Of a stretch of 64,000 nucleotides of DNA, positions 35,747-44,645 are shown piece by piece. The stretch spans positions 372,001 to 436,000 of the forward strand of contig NZ_JACYIZ010000003.1 of assembly GCF_015352975.1 (NCBI RefSeq), written 5' to 3'. Made by a program: the position numbers and the translations under genes. The notes beneath the pieces were generated by a model. That model did not search any database. It worked only from the letters and a program-made list of their open reading frames with translations, and had not been told where the DNA came from. Source of the stretch: Aestuariimicrobium ganziense. GTDB taxonomy: Bacteria; Actinomycetota; Actinomycetes; Propionibacteriales; Propionibacteriaceae. The number at the start of each line of letters is the position of its first letter. Position 1 is the stretch's first letter.

Positions 35747-36952
35747 GTGACTGACGTGACGCTCGTCCTCAGCCTGCTCGTGGTGGTGGCGCTGGTGTTC
35801 GACTACACCAACGGGTTCCACGACACGGCCAATGCCATGGCCACCACGATCGCCACGGGTGCGCTGAAGCCCAAGGTCGCGGTCGCCCTGTCGGCCGTGC
35901 TGAACCTGGTGGGGGCGTTCCTCTCGATCGAGGTGGCGCTCACCGTCAGCAACAAGGTGGTCGACATCCAGGGCCCTGACGGGGCGCCACTACCCGAACT
36001 GATGGGCCTACCGATTCTGGTGATCGTCCTGGCTGGCCTGGTCGGCGGCATCCTGTGGAACCTGATCACCTGGCTGTTCGGCATCCCCAGTTCCTCGTCC
36101 CACGCGTTGTTCGGTGGTCTGATCGGCGCGGCGATCGCGTCACTCGGCGCCGGCGGCGTCAAGTGGGACGGCGTGCTCAAGGCGGTGGCGATCCCCGCCG
36201 TCGCGGCACCCCTCGTGGCCTGCTTCGTGGCCCTGGTCGGCGCCCGACTGGTCTACCGGATCACCCGCAACCTGCCCGAGTCGAGCAGGGCAAACGGCTT
36301 CCGTTGGGGCCAGATCGGCTCGGCCTCACTGGTCTCGCTGGCCCACGGCACCAATGACGCCCAGAAGACCATGGGTGTGATCACCCTCGGCCTGATCGCC
36401 GCCGGGGTGTGGACCGACACCCACGCCATCCCGTTCTGGGTCAAGCTCACCTGTGCGGTCGCGATCGCCCTCGGCACGTACATGGGCGGTTGGCGCGTGA
36501 TCCGCACCCTGGGCAAGGGACTGGTCGAGATCGACCCGCCGCAGGGCATGGCTGCCGAGGCCGCCTCCGCCGCGATCATCCTGTCGAGCTCGCACGCCGG
36601 CATGGCGCTGTCGACCACCCACGTCGCCACTGGCTCGATCCTGGGCAGCGGCCTGGGGCGTCGGGTCGAGGTGCGCTGGGGCGTCGCGGGTCGCCTGGTC
36701 GTGGCCTGGCTGACCACCCTGCCCGCTGCCGGGCTGATGGGCGCGATCTGCTGGTGGCTCGCCCACAGCGTCGGCGGCGTGGCCGGCCCCCTGCTGATCT
36801 GTGTGCTGCTGGCCGGGCTGTCGCTGTTCATGGTCTGGTGGGCCCGGCGCGACCCCATCCACCATGAGAACGTCAACGACGACTGGAACGGTGGGCTCAG
36901 CCCCGACAGGAACAAGGGCGGCCCCACCCCGCGCCGGCGAGAGAAGGTGTGA
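35747..36952 (+). CDS. pit: PiT-family inorganic phosphate transporter
   Basis: 401 residues, about 10 membrane helices with the two inverted PiT repeats: FDYTNGFHDTANAMATTIAT (about 19-38) and SLAHGTNDAQKTMGVITLGL (about 204-223), which form the phosphate and cation site. FGIPSSSSHALFGGLIGA and LSTTHVATGSILGSG are further family marks. Cytoplasmic Asp/Arg-rich tail. GTG start; followed 3 nt later by a small membrane protein gene. Confidence 0.92.
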   Translation: MTDVTLVLSLLVVVALVFDYTNGFHDTANAMATTIATGALKPKVAVALSAVLNLVGAFLSIEVALTVSNKVVDIQGPDGAPLPELMGLPILVIVLAGLVGGILWNLITWLFGIPSSSSHALFGGLIGAAIASLGAGGVKWDGVLKAVAIPAVAAPLVACFVALVGARLVYRITRNLPESSRANGFRWGQIGSASLVSLAHGTNDAQKTMGVITLGLIAAGVWTDTHAIPFWVKLTCAVAIALGTYMGGWRVIRTLGKGLVEIDPPQGMAAEAASAAIILSSSHAGMALSTTHVATGSILGSGLGRRVEVRWGVAGRLVVAWLTTLPAAGLMGAICWWLAHSVGGVAGPLLICVLLAGLSLFMVWWARRDPIHHENVNDDWNGGLSPDRNKGGPTPRRREKV

Positions 36953-36955
36953 GCC

Positions 36956-37222
36956 ATGGGTGAGTTGTTCCTCGACGCCGGACGCGCCATCGCCAACGTC
37001 GCGATCGTGGGCTTGGTGCTGGGCGCAGGCGTGCCGGCGATCTTCGCCCTGGGCATGCGCGCGCTCGGCATCGGACGACCGGTCTCGGCCGACAGCACCG
37101 ACTTCACCGGCCCGGCCACCGCCACTGGACGAGCACTTTCTCTGGTCTTCTTCGCCACGGCGGTCGCGGCGGTGCTGTTCGGCTTCGTGGTGATCATCTG
37201 GGGCAAGCAACTGTTCTCGTGA
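36956..37222 (+). CDS. Small membrane protein downstream of pit
   Basis: 88 residues, two membrane helices (about 12-35 and 58-83), with a short polar loop. Start 3 nt after the pit stop, so co-translated. Comparable two-helix proteins follow PiT genes in other actinobacteria; probably an accessory of the transporter, function unknown. Confidence 0.75.
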   Translation: MGELFLDAGRAIANVAIVGLVLGAGVPAIFALGMRALGIGRPVSADSTDFTGPATATGRALSLVFFATAVAAVLFGFVVIIWGKQLFS

Positions 37223-37315
37223 GCCTCTGGCGCCGAACTCGGCGCGGTCGGGCCTCGTCCGTGCGACTCTGGTCGTCCTGTGCCCAGACTGGGCTCCACC
37301 TGCTGCAGACAGCCC

Positions 37316-37868
37316 ATGCGCGCGATCACGGCCTCGCTGTTCAGTTCGCTCGAAGGAGTTGTCGACAACCCCGGCACCTTCATGCTGACCAGTTCGACCA
37401 ACAGACGGGCGAGGCGATGGATGCCTGCCTGGCACGCTGCGACGCCGCCCTGCTCGGCCGGGTGATGTGCCAGGAGTGGGCGGCCTCCTGGCTCAACCAT
37501 CCCGGCGACGGCTTCGACGAGTTCATGAACCCGGTGACCAAGCACGTGGCCTCCCACACACTCACCGGGCCTCTGGAGTGGCAGAACTCCCACCTGGTCG
37601 AGGGCGACCTGCTCGACTCCGTGTGCGGCTGCGCGAGTCCGAGGAGGGCGACGTCGCGGTCAACGGGTTGTCGGTGATCGCCCAACTGCTCGAGGCCGTC
37701 CTGCTCGACCGACTGTTCCTCGCGGTGGTCCCGAAGTTCGTCGGACGAGGCCGCCGCCTCTTCGGCGAGGGCCTGACCACCCCGATCGGCATGGAGCTGA
37801 TCCAGCACAGCCTCAGCGAGCGCGGCCACCTGCTGCTCACCCGCCGGCGACGCGGCTGCAGAATCCGG
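37316..37868 (+). pseudogene. RibD/DHFR-like reductase pseudogene
   Basis: Three frame segments align in order with dihydrofolate reductase-like proteins: MRAITASLFSSLEGVVDNPG (from 37316); then, after a -1 shift near 37390, AALLGRVMCQEWAASWLNHP and TLTGPLEWQNSHLVEGD; then, after a -1 shift near 37625, GDVAVNGLSVIAQLL and FVGRGRRLFGEGL. Two single-base deletions would restore one reading frame. The last segment lacks a family-like stop and runs into the tRNA. Real decay or assembly error are both possible. Confidence 0.78.
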
Positions 37869-37928
37869 CCCGGGCGACTGGGGAAACGAAACAGACCGCT
37901 ACGGGCGTCCCAGCAGCGGCCTGTCAGT

Positions 37929-38005
<77 letters not shown>

Positions 38006-38067
38006 ATGGCCCTCGACGAGGACCGACGACGAGTGTATCCCACCGTCGCCGACCTCCGCCAAATGGT

Positions 38068-38973
38068 TCAGGCGCGGTCGCGACCGGGGCCCGACACCAG
38101 CGTCAGCAGCGTCGCCTCAGGTCGGCAGAACACCCGGTAGGGGGCATAGGGCGAGGTGCCGATCCCGGCCGAGACGTGCAGTGCGCAGGTGCGTCCGCCG
38201 GCAGTGTGGGAGTGGTAGCCCTTGACCCGCGCGGGTTCGATGTCGCAGTTGGTGACCAGCGCGCGTCCCGGCAGGCAGACCTGACCGCCATGGGTGTGGC
38301 CGGCCATCACCAGGTCCATCCCGTCGCGGGCCATGGCGTCGAGCAGGCGCAGGTAGGGGGCGTGGGTGACCCCGATGTTCAGGTCGGCGTCCACCGCGGG
38401 TCCGGCCACCTCGTCGTAGCGGTCACGATCCATATGGGCGTCGTCGGTGCCGCGGAAGGCGAGGTGTCGTCCCGCCACCGTGAGCTCGGCGCGCTGGTTG
38501 GTCAGGTCGTGCCAGCCGCGAGCGAGGAAGAGGTCGCGCAGTCGACGCCAGTCGAGGTTCGATGGCCCTTCCTGGTCACCGATCGGCAGGGCCGAGACGC
38601 CCAGGTAGCGCAGCGGGGACTTGAACTGGGCCCGCTTGTAGTCGTTGCTGCCGAAGACGAACACCCCGGGCACGTCGAGCAGACCACCCATGGCCTCGAC
38701 CACCGGGTCGATGGAGGAGTCGAACGAGATGTTGTCACCGGTGTTGACGACCAGGTCAGGTTCCAGCTCCTGCAGGCTGCGGACGAAGGCGCTCTTGCGT
38801 CGCTGCCACGGCGCCAAGTGGATGTCGCTGATGTGCAGCACCCTGATCGGCGCTTGGCCGGGCGGCAGCAGCGGGGCCTCGACCTGACGAAGCGCGTAGC
38901 AGCTGGCCTCGGTCAGTCCCCACGCCAAGCCCGCCGTCGCCACCCCGGCGACGGCACCGACCGCCCGGATCAC
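38068..38973 (-). CDS. Membrane-anchored metallophosphoesterase (Rv3683-like)
   Basis: 301 residues. N-terminal membrane/signal-anchor helix (about 5-25), then a calcineurin-like phosphoesterase: LHISDIHLAP (about 45-54), VNTGDNIS (about 75-82), VFGSNDYKRAQF with Asn-Asp in the GNHD position, and AGHTHGGQVCLP near 224. The start overlaps the ponA2 stop by 4 nt. The same pair occurs as Rv3683/Rv3682 in M. tuberculosis. Substrate unknown. Confidence 0.88.
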   Translation of the reverse strand: MIRAVGAVAGVATAGLAWGLTEASCYALRQVEAPLLPPGQAPIRVLHISDIHLAPWQRRKSAFVRSLQELEPDLVVNTGDNISFDSSIDPVVEAMGGLLDVPGVFVFGSNDYKRAQFKSPLRYLGVSALPIGDQEGPSNLDWRRLRDLFLARGWHDLTNQRAELTVAGRHLAFRGTDDAHMDRDRYDEVAGPAVDADLNIGVTHAPYLRLLDAMARDGMDLVMAGHTHGGQVCLPGRALVTNCDIEPARVKGYHSHTAGGRTCALHVSAGIGTSPYAPYRVFCRPEATLLTLVSGPGRDRA

Positions 38974-41399
38974 GGCTTCTTGCCCGGTTTCGGTTTCGTC
39001 GTCTCGCTGGTGGCGGTCGGTTTCGGCGGCTCCTTGGTGTTGCTGGGTTCGGTCGTCGCGGTCGGATCAGGCTTCGGATCAGGCTTCGGCTTCGGCCTGG
39101 GAGCCGGTCCGGCCGAGATCCTCAGGTAGATGGTCGTGCCCAGCGGCTGCATGCCCTGCGGGGTGGCCCCGAGGTAGTAGCCCTGCGGCCAGTTTGAGTA
39201 GACCCGCATCGGGCTGGTGCTGAACCCGGCGGCCTCGATCGTCCGCTTGGCCTCGTCGTAGCCCATACCGCTGGTCGAGGGCACCTGCTTCTTCTTGCCC
39301 TCCAGGATCTCCTCGGTCGGCGCGACGAAGCGTGTGTGCTTCTTGCCCTTGAGGGCCTCCGTCATGGCGGCGTTCCAGATCTGGCCCGCGTCGCCAGAGC
39401 CCGAGCCCTCGAGCCACGTCCCGCTGGGGAGCCTGATCTGCTTCAGCGACTTGCGCTTGCCTTCCCAGTATGGGTTGCCCTTGTCGATCGAGATCATCGC
39501 CACACCGGCCATCTCGGGGGTGTAGCCGGCGAACCAGACGGCCTCGTTCGACTCAGTGGTGCCGGTCTTGCCGGCCTGGTCGAAGTCGCCAGAAAGGGCC
39601 ACCCTGGCACCGGTGCCGGGTCGCTCCATCACCTTCGACAGCACGTAGTTGGTGCCGTCGGCGATCTGGGGTTCGATGGCCTTGGCGCACTTGTTGGCGG
39701 GGACGGCGAGCTTCGCGCCGGCCTTGTTGACCACCGACTGCAGGATCAGCGGGGTGCAGTGCACGCCGCGGTTGGCGAAGGTGGCGTACGCCTCGGCCAT
39801 CGACAGCGGGGTCACCTCGACCGTGCCCAGAGTGAACGAGGGGTTCGACGCCTGAGACTCCATCTTCTCGCCGGTGGCGATCTTGGCGCCCACCTTCGCC
39901 GCCATCCGGGTGGTCTCGCAGATCCCGACTCGCTGCTCCAGCTGGACGAAGTAGGTGTTCACCGAGCCCTGAGCGGCCTCAACCAGCGAAATGTCGCGGT
40001 TGTCGTAGCCCCGCACTGAGTTCGAGACCTTGTAGTCGCTGGGGAAGACGAACGACCCCTCGCAGTTGCTGAAGGTCTCGCCCTTGAACTGCATCGGTGA
40101 GGTGGCTCGGATCCTGGTCTTCGGGGTCAGGCCCTTCTCGAGCGCCGCGGCCACGGTGAAGGCCTTGAACGTCGACCCGGCCTGGAAGCCCATCGCGTCG
40201 CCCATCGACTTCTCGACGTTGTAGTTCAGGTAGGTCTGGCCCGGCTGCTTGCCCATCTTGGGACGAGACTGCGCCATCGCCACGATCAGGCCAGTCTTCG
40301 GCTCGAGCAGCACCGAGGTCGCGATCACCGGGTCGGTCGGGGCGACCATCTTGGCGATCGCCTTCTCGGCGGCGCGCTGGGTGCGCGGGTCGATCAGGGT
40401 CTGGATGGTGAGGCCACCACGCTTGAGACGACTCTCGCGCTCTTCGGTGGTCTTGCCCAGGCTGGTCATCTGCGGGCCGACCAGCGTGCGTCGCACGTAG
40501 TCACAGATTTGCGGGAACTCCGAATAGGTGCAGCCATTGGGCTCGGGCTGGATCTTGGAGGTGTCGAAGCCGGCCTTCTTCACCCTCTCTGCCGCGTCCG
40601 GGGTGATGATGCCCAACTCGGCGATCCGGTTGATCACCACGTTGCGGCGCTGCATCGCGGCCTCGGGGTGCAGGCGCGGGTTGGTCGCGGTCGGGTTCTG
40701 CACCAGGCCGGCCAGCATCGAGGCCTGGGCCAGGTTCAGCTTCGCGGCGGTGGTGTTGAAGTAGTGCCGAGCGGCCGCCTCGACGCCGTAGGCGCCGTCA
40801 CCGTAGTAGGCGATGTTCAGGTAGCGCTCGAGGATCTCGTCCTTGCTGTACTTCTTCTCCAGCGCGATCGCGTAGCGGAGCTCGCGGATCTTGCGGGTGT
40901 AGGACTCCTCCTGGGCCTTGGCCATGCCTTCGGCGTCGTCGTTGGCCCACGCGGTCTGCACCAACACCTGCTTGACGTACTGCTGGGTCAGGGTCGAGCC
41001 ACCCTGGGTCTGGCCACCGGCCGAGTTGCGCAGCAGCGCACGCAGGGTGCCCTGCAGGTCGATCGCACCGTGCTCGTAGAAGCGGTGGTCCTCGATGACG
41101 ACCTGGGCGATCCGCATGTTCGGGTGGATCTTGTCGAGCGGCACGTAGATCCGGTTCTGGTCGAAGAAGCGACCGAGCTCGGAGCCGTCAGCCATCAGGA
41201 TCACCGACTTCTCCGCCTGGGGCGGAATGTCGAGCGCGGCGGGCAGTTCCTCGAGGCTCTCGGACCCGGCCTTGGCGGTTCCACCAGCCATGGCGACGAA
41301 CGGCACTGCCAGCCCTGCCGTCAGCAGTCCACACAGCACACTGACCACCAGGAACATGGTCAGGGCATAGAGCTTGCTCGCCTTGGGGGGGTGACTCAT
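38970..41399 (-). CDS. ponA2: Bifunctional penicillin-binding protein PonA2
   Basis: Class A PBP. 809 residues: membrane helix (about 12-36); GT51 glycosyltransferase with EDHRFYEHGAID (catalytic Glu103) and GGSTLTQQYVKQVL; transpeptidase with SxxK in QAGSTFKAFTVA (about 405), SVN in AQGSVNTYFVQLE and KTGTTE near 610; then one PASTA-like domain (about 695-760) and a Lys/Pro-rich tail. ATG start; TACTCT lies 7 nt upstream, so possibly leaderless. PonA2 in mycobacteria supports survival under stress and low oxygen. Confidence 0.92.
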   Translation of the reverse strand: MSHPPKASKLYALTMFLVVSVLCGLLTAGLAVPFVAMAGGTAKAGSESLEELPAALDIPPQAEKSVILMADGSELGRFFDQNRIYVPLDKIHPNMRIAQVVIEDHRFYEHGAIDLQGTLRALLRNSAGGQTQGGSTLTQQYVKQVLVQTAWANDDAEGMAKAQEESYTRKIRELRYAIALEKKYSKDEILERYLNIAYYGDGAYGVEAAARHYFNTTAAKLNLAQASMLAGLVQNPTATNPRLHPEAAMQRRNVVINRIAELGIITPDAAERVKKAGFDTSKIQPEPNGCTYSEFPQICDYVRRTLVGPQMTSLGKTTEERESRLKRGGLTIQTLIDPRTQRAAEKAIAKMVAPTDPVIATSVLLEPKTGLIVAMAQSRPKMGKQPGQTYLNYNVEKSMGDAMGFQAGSTFKAFTVAAALEKGLTPKTRIRATSPMQFKGETFSNCEGSFVFPSDYKVSNSVRGYDNRDISLVEAAQGSVNTYFVQLEQRVGICETTRMAAKVGAKIATGEKMESQASNPSFTLGTVEVTPLSMAEAYATFANRGVHCTPLILQSVVNKAGAKLAVPANKCAKAIEPQIADGTNYVLSKVMERPGTGARVALSGDFDQAGKTGTTESNEAVWFAGYTPEMAGVAMISIDKGNPYWEGKRKSLKQIRLPSGTWLEGSGSGDAGQIWNAAMTEALKGKKHTRFVAPTEEILEGKKKQVPSTSGMGYDEAKRTIEAAGFSTSPMRVYSNWPQGYYLGATPQGMQPLGTTIYLRISAGPAPRPKPKPDPKPDPTATTEPSNTKEPPKPTATSETTKPKPGKKP

Positions 41400-41406
41400 G
41401 TCTTCC

Positions 41407-41412
41407 AGAGTA
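41407..41412 (-). promoter_or_regulatory. -10 element of ponA2
   Basis: Minus-strand TACTCT, 7 nt before the ponA2 ATG. Confidence 0.5.
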
Positions 41413-41492
41413 CGTGACGGATCCGTCAGACCCCATTCGGCGACCTGCGCCTGCGGTGGTGGCGTGGGGTGAATCCCCAATTCCGCGGGGTG

Positions 41493-41508
41493 TACGGTTC
41501 AATCGATT
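41493..41508 (+). promoter_or_regulatory. Promoter and LacI-type operator of the LacI-family gene
   Basis: -10 TACGGT (41493-41498) is followed directly by AATCGATT (41501-41508), a palindrome with the central CG typical of LacI-family operators. A related half, TTCAATTCG, follows. Fits autoregulation. Confidence 0.5.
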
Positions 41509-41550
41509 CAGTTCAATTCGCGCGCGCAACGCGCAGGAGGACGAGCGCGT

Positions 41551-42564
41551 ATGTCGCAGGCCAGCATCAAGGACGTGGCCGCCCACGCAGGGTTGTCGGT
41601 GGGCACGGTCTCGAACGTGCTCAACCATCCCGACAAGGTCTCCGAGGCGACCAGGGCCAAGGTGCTGCGCTCGATCGAGGAGCTCGGTTTCGTCCGCAAC
41701 GAGGCTGCCCGCCAGCTGCGCGCCGGGACCAGCCAGTGCGTCGGTTTCGTCGTGCTGGACGCCGCCAACCCCTTCTTCCACGACATCGCCGCCGGGGTGG
41801 AGGAGTCGGCCGACGCCGCCAACCTGCAGTTGCTGCTGGCCAACTCCGGGTCCGACCCCGACCGTGAGGCCCGCCACCTGGCCCTGTTCGACCAGCAGCG
41901 GGTCAAGGGGCTGCTGGTCAGTCCGGTGCGGGGAGTGAGCGCGGTGCTCGAGCGCTTGGCCCGCCGTGGGATGCCGACCGTCCTGGTCGACATCGACTCG
42001 TCCGGAGGCGCCTACTCCTCGGTCTCGGTGGACGACGTTGCCGGCGGGCGGATGGCCACCCGTCACCTGATCGACCAGGGCCACACCAAACTGTGTTACG
42101 TCGGCGGACCACCCCTGACCCTGCGCCAGGACGCCGACCGCTTCATCGGGGCGTCGGAGGAGGTCGCCGAGCACGTCGGGGTCTCGCTCGAGCACGTCAG
42201 CGTCAGTCGACACCACCTCGAGGGCGGACGATCCGCTGCCGACCGGGTGCTGGCCCGACCCGAGCGCGATCGTCCCACTGCGGTGTTCTGCGCCAACGAC
42301 CTGCTCGCGCTGGGTTTCCTGCAGGGGGTGATCGCCGCGGGCCTGCGGGTACCCGACGACCTGGGCCTGGTCGGCTACGACGACATCTCCTTCGCCGCAG
42401 GTGCCTCGGTGCCGCTCAGCTCGGTGCGCCAGCCCAGCCACGAGCTCGGCCAGCAGGCCATGGCGCTGCTGATGGAACAGATCGACGACCCCGAGGTCAC
42501 GCGCAGCAATGTCGTGCTGCAGCCGGAGCTGGTCGTCCGCGAATCGAGCGCACTGCGCCGCTGA
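41551..42564 (+). CDS. LacI-family transcriptional regulator
   Basis: 337 residues. HTH SIKDVAAHAGLSVGTVSNVL (about 5-24) with hinge helix NEAARQLRAGTS (about 50-61), then a periplasmic-binding-protein-like effector domain with ANPFFHDIAAGVEE, VDIDSSGGAYSSV and FCANDLLALGFLQG. GAGGAC 10 nt upstream of the ATG. No sugar genes are adjacent, and the gene interrupts a block otherwise conserved in order with M. tuberculosis (ponA2 to whiB4), so it may be a later insertion. Effector unknown. Confidence 0.9.
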   Translation: MSQASIKDVAAHAGLSVGTVSNVLNHPDKVSEATRAKVLRSIEELGFVRNEAARQLRAGTSQCVGFVVLDAANPFFHDIAAGVEESADAANLQLLLANSGSDPDREARHLALFDQQRVKGLLVSPVRGVSAVLERLARRGMPTVLVDIDSSGGAYSSVSVDDVAGGRMATRHLIDQGHTKLCYVGGPPLTLRQDADRFIGASEEVAEHVGVSLEHVSVSRHHLEGGRSAADRVLARPERDRPTAVFCANDLLALGFLQGVIAAGLRVPDDLGLVGYDDISFAAGASVPLSSVRQPSHELGQQAMALLMEQIDDPEVTRSNVVLQPELVVRESSALRR

Positions 42565-42680
42565 GCGCCGGTCGTCGTGGTCGGGGTTCACCACCGCTGA
42601 TCTGGGGTCTGGTCAGGGCGTCGAGTGCCGAGTAGGTTTGTGTGGCAAGTACGCACCCTCCCTCACCGAACGGGGACTCA

Positions 42681-42998
42681 ATGTCGCATGCGCACGCCGA
42701 CCAGCCCTGGAGCCTTCAGGCGCACTGCCGCGACCGGGGCGACGACATGTTCGGCGAGACCCAGGACCAGAAGCGGGCGCGGTTGGTGTGCAACGGGTGC
42801 CCGGTGCGCGCGGAGTGCCTGGCCGAGGCCCTGACCCATCGCATCGAGTGGGGGGTCTGGGGTGGCATGACCGAACGGGAACGGCGCCACCTGCTGCGCC
42901 AGCGCCCCGACATCTCCGACTGGCGTGAGGTGCTGCTCAACGCACCCACCATCGACCGGACCCACCTGGTCAACAGGGTGCAGCACCCGGCCCAGTGA
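42681..42998 (+). CDS. whiB4: WhiB-family iron-sulfur regulator, WhiB4-like
   Basis: 105 residues from the ATG preceded by CGGGGA. Four cluster cysteines C16, C37, C40, C46 in the C-x20-CNGC-x5-C pattern, followed by the beta-turn motif EWGVWGGMTERERR. VCNGCPVRAECLAEAL and the RQRPDISDWRE tail resemble WhiB4, and the neighbours ponA2 and the RidA/crp/nth block agree with Rv3681c. A GTG 39 nt upstream is possible but lies only 3 nt after a -10 (TAGGTT). Redox-responsive DNA-binding protein. Confidence 0.87.
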   Translation: MSHAHADQPWSLQAHCRDRGDDMFGETQDQKRARLVCNGCPVRAECLAEALTHRIEWGVWGGMTERERRHLLRQRPDISDWREVLLNAPTIDRTHLVNRVQHPAQ

Positions 42999-43048
42999 CG
43001 TTGCAGCTCGGCTGCCGGTGAGCGCGTGGGCGCCCAGTGCCCTGTGAC

Positions 43049-43054
43049 TAAGGT
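43049..43054 (+). promoter_or_regulatory. -10 element of the DUF4177-like gene
   Basis: TAAGGT, 6 nt, then the ATG: leaderless layout. Confidence 0.55.
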
Positions 43055-43060
43055 GTCGGC

Positions 43061-43225
43061 ATGACCAAATGGGAGTACTTCACCGCACCGATCCTGACCC
43101 ACGTGTCGACCCAGATCCTCAACAACTTCGGCTCCGACGGCTGGGAGTTGGTGCAGATCGTCCCCGGACCCAACCCCGAGAGCCTGGTCGGCTACTTCAA
43201 GCGGCCGCTGCCCGAGGCGAAGTGA
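43061..43225 (+). CDS. DUF4177-like small protein
   Basis: 54 residues: MTKWEYFTAPILTHVSTQIL then NNFGSDGWELVQIVPGP, the DUF4177 signature GxDGWELV. Leaderless ATG, followed 1 nt later by the RidA gene. The same small gene (Rv3678A) precedes the RidA homologue in M. tuberculosis. Function unknown. Confidence 0.82.
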   Translation: MTKWEYFTAPILTHVSTQILNNFGSDGWELVQIVPGPNPESLVGYFKRPLPEAK

Positions 43226-43226
43226 C

Positions 43227-43691
43227 GTGACCCAGACGCCCTCGTCCCGGCTGGAACAGCTGGGCATCGCGCTGCCGCCGGTGGTGACGCCGCTCGCGGC
43301 CTACACCCCGGCCACCAGCGTGGGCAGCCAGGTCTGGACCTCGGGGCAACTGCCGATGGTCGACGGAGCGCTGGCCGCCACCGGCAAGCTCGGTGGCCAG
43401 ATCAGCCTCGAGCAGGGGGCAGACCTCGCCCGCCAGGCCGCCCTGAACGCCATTGCCGCCGCGGCCGGCCTCGCCGGTGGCATCGACCGGATCACCCGGG
43501 TGCTCAAGGTCGTGGTCTACGTGGCCAGCGAGGCCTCGTTCACCGACCAGCCCAAGGTCGCCAACGGCGCCTCGGTGCTGCTGGGTGAGGTGTTCGGCGA
43601 CGCAGGCGTGCACGTGCGCAGCGCCGTGGGGGTCAGCGTGCTGCCGCTGGACTCCCCGATCGAGGTCGAACTGGTCGTCGAGACCGCCTGA
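43227..43691 (+). CDS. RidA/YjgF-family protein
   Basis: 154 residues, GTG start one nt after the previous stop. YjgF fold of the YjgH/Rv3678c-like branch: VWTSGQLPMVDGALAATGKL (about 36-55), AALNAIAAAAGLAG, VVVYVASEASFTDQPKVANG and HVRSAVGVSVLPLDSPIEVE, with Arg at the position that contacts the imine carboxylate in RidA. Probably deaminates reactive enamines/imines; substrate unknown. Confidence 0.88.
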   Translation: MTQTPSSRLEQLGIALPPVVTPLAAYTPATSVGSQVWTSGQLPMVDGALAATGKLGGQISLEQGADLARQAALNAIAAAAGLAGGIDRITRVLKVVVYVASEASFTDQPKVANGASVLLGEVFGDAGVHVRSAVGVSVLPLDSPIEVELVVETA

Positions 43692-43736
43692 GGACGCCTC
43701 GCAGGGCTGGACGACGGCGGGGTGGACGACGGGGGG

Positions 43737-43756
43737 CGGGACGAGGTCTCGTCCCG
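43737..43756. terminator. Bidirectional hairpin between the RidA and crp genes
   Basis: CGGGACGAG-GT-CTCGTCCCG is a perfect 9-bp stem with a 2-nt loop, placed in the 72-bp convergent gap. No U-tract, as is common in high-GC actinobacteria. Confidence 0.65.
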
Positions 43757-43763
43757 GCGTCGC

Positions 43764-44516
43764 TCAGCCCACCCGGGCCGTGAGCTTGTCGGCGTCGCGG
43801 ATCAGCAACGATCCGACGCCCACCTCGACGATGCCGCGCTGCTCGAAGTCTGACAGGGCCTTGTTGACGCTCTCGCGCGACGAGCCCACGATCTGGGCCA
43901 TCTCGGACTGGGTGAGGTCATGGCGCACCTGGATGCCTTCACCGGTGCGCTCGCCGAAGCGCTCGGCCAGGCTGAGCAGAAGGTGGGCGAGCCGTCCCGG
44001 AAGGTCGCTGACCAGCAGCCCTGCGGTCTGGTCGTCGCTTCGCCGCAACCGTGAGGCCATCTGGCGCAGCATGGCCTGGCAGATGTCGTGGTGGGTGGCG
44101 ATCAGGGTGCGCATCGCCGACCCGGTGATGCGAAGCGTCGCGCCATCGGTGCTGGCCGTCGCCGAGGTCGAGCGGTTGCCGACGTCGAACAGCGACAGCT
44201 CACCGAACATCTCACCGGGGCCCATCAGCCACAGCAGCGACTCGCGCACCGGCTGGGCCTGGGCTCGACGGCGCAACTCCTTGACCGTCACCTTGCCGGT
44301 GATCGGCGGCAGCGGCGGGGGCTGACGCCGGGCCCGCCGGGTGAGCTTCACCTTGCCGTCGATGATGATGTGCAGGTCGTCGGGGGCGTCCCCGCTGGAG
44401 AAGAACACGTGCCCGCGGCTGTGCTGCTCGATCGCTGACTGCGCCAGCAACTCGCCCCGGGAGGCAGCGCTCAGCCCCGCCAGGAACGGCAGGCGGGTCA
44501 GCTCAGTTCGGCTCAC
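43764..44516 (-). CDS. crp: Crp/Fnr-family regulator (Crp/GlxR-like) with extra insertion
   Basis: 250 residues from GTG with GAGAGGAAG upstream. Cyclic-nucleotide domain (about 1-150) with GEMFGELSLFDVGNRSTSAT holding the cAMP-contact Gly-Glu-Leu and Arg-Ser residues; dimer helix; HTH HDLTQSEMAQIVGSSRESVN (about 196-215). An approximately 31-residue Arg/Pro-rich insertion (about 62-93, RRQPPPLPPITGKVTVKELR) splits the beta-roll between KVKLTRRA and LLWLMGPGE; M. tuberculosis Crp (224 aa) and GlxR (227 aa) lack it. Convergent with RidA, divergent from nth, as Rv3676. Confidence 0.9.
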   Translation of the reverse strand: MSRTELTRLPFLAGLSAASRGELLAQSAIEQHSRGHVFFSSGDAPDDLHIIIDGKVKLTRRARRQPPPLPPITGKVTVKELRRRAQAQPVRESLLWLMGPGEMFGELSLFDVGNRSTSATASTDGATLRITGSAMRTLIATHHDICQAMLRQMASRLRRSDDQTAGLLVSDLPGRLAHLLLSLAERFGERTGEGIQVRHDLTQSEMAQIVGSSRESVNKALSDFEQRGIVEVGVGSLLIRDADKLTARVG

Positions 44517-44633
44517 GGCTTCCTCTCGGGGCGCGGGACCAGAGGCGAGTGGGGCCAATGGTGGACGGCAGTCTAGTGGCGAGCGTCGCGTGAGGCCCAC
44601 CCGAGCGGCGAGAGCGGCGGTGAACTGTCGGCG

Positions 44634-44639
44634 TAGGCT
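44634..44639 (+). promoter_or_regulatory. -10 element of the nth operon
   Basis: TAGGCT, 6 nt, then the nth GTG: leaderless layout. The crp/nth divergent gap is 129 bp. Confidence 0.6.
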
Positions 44640-44645
44640 GGGCCG

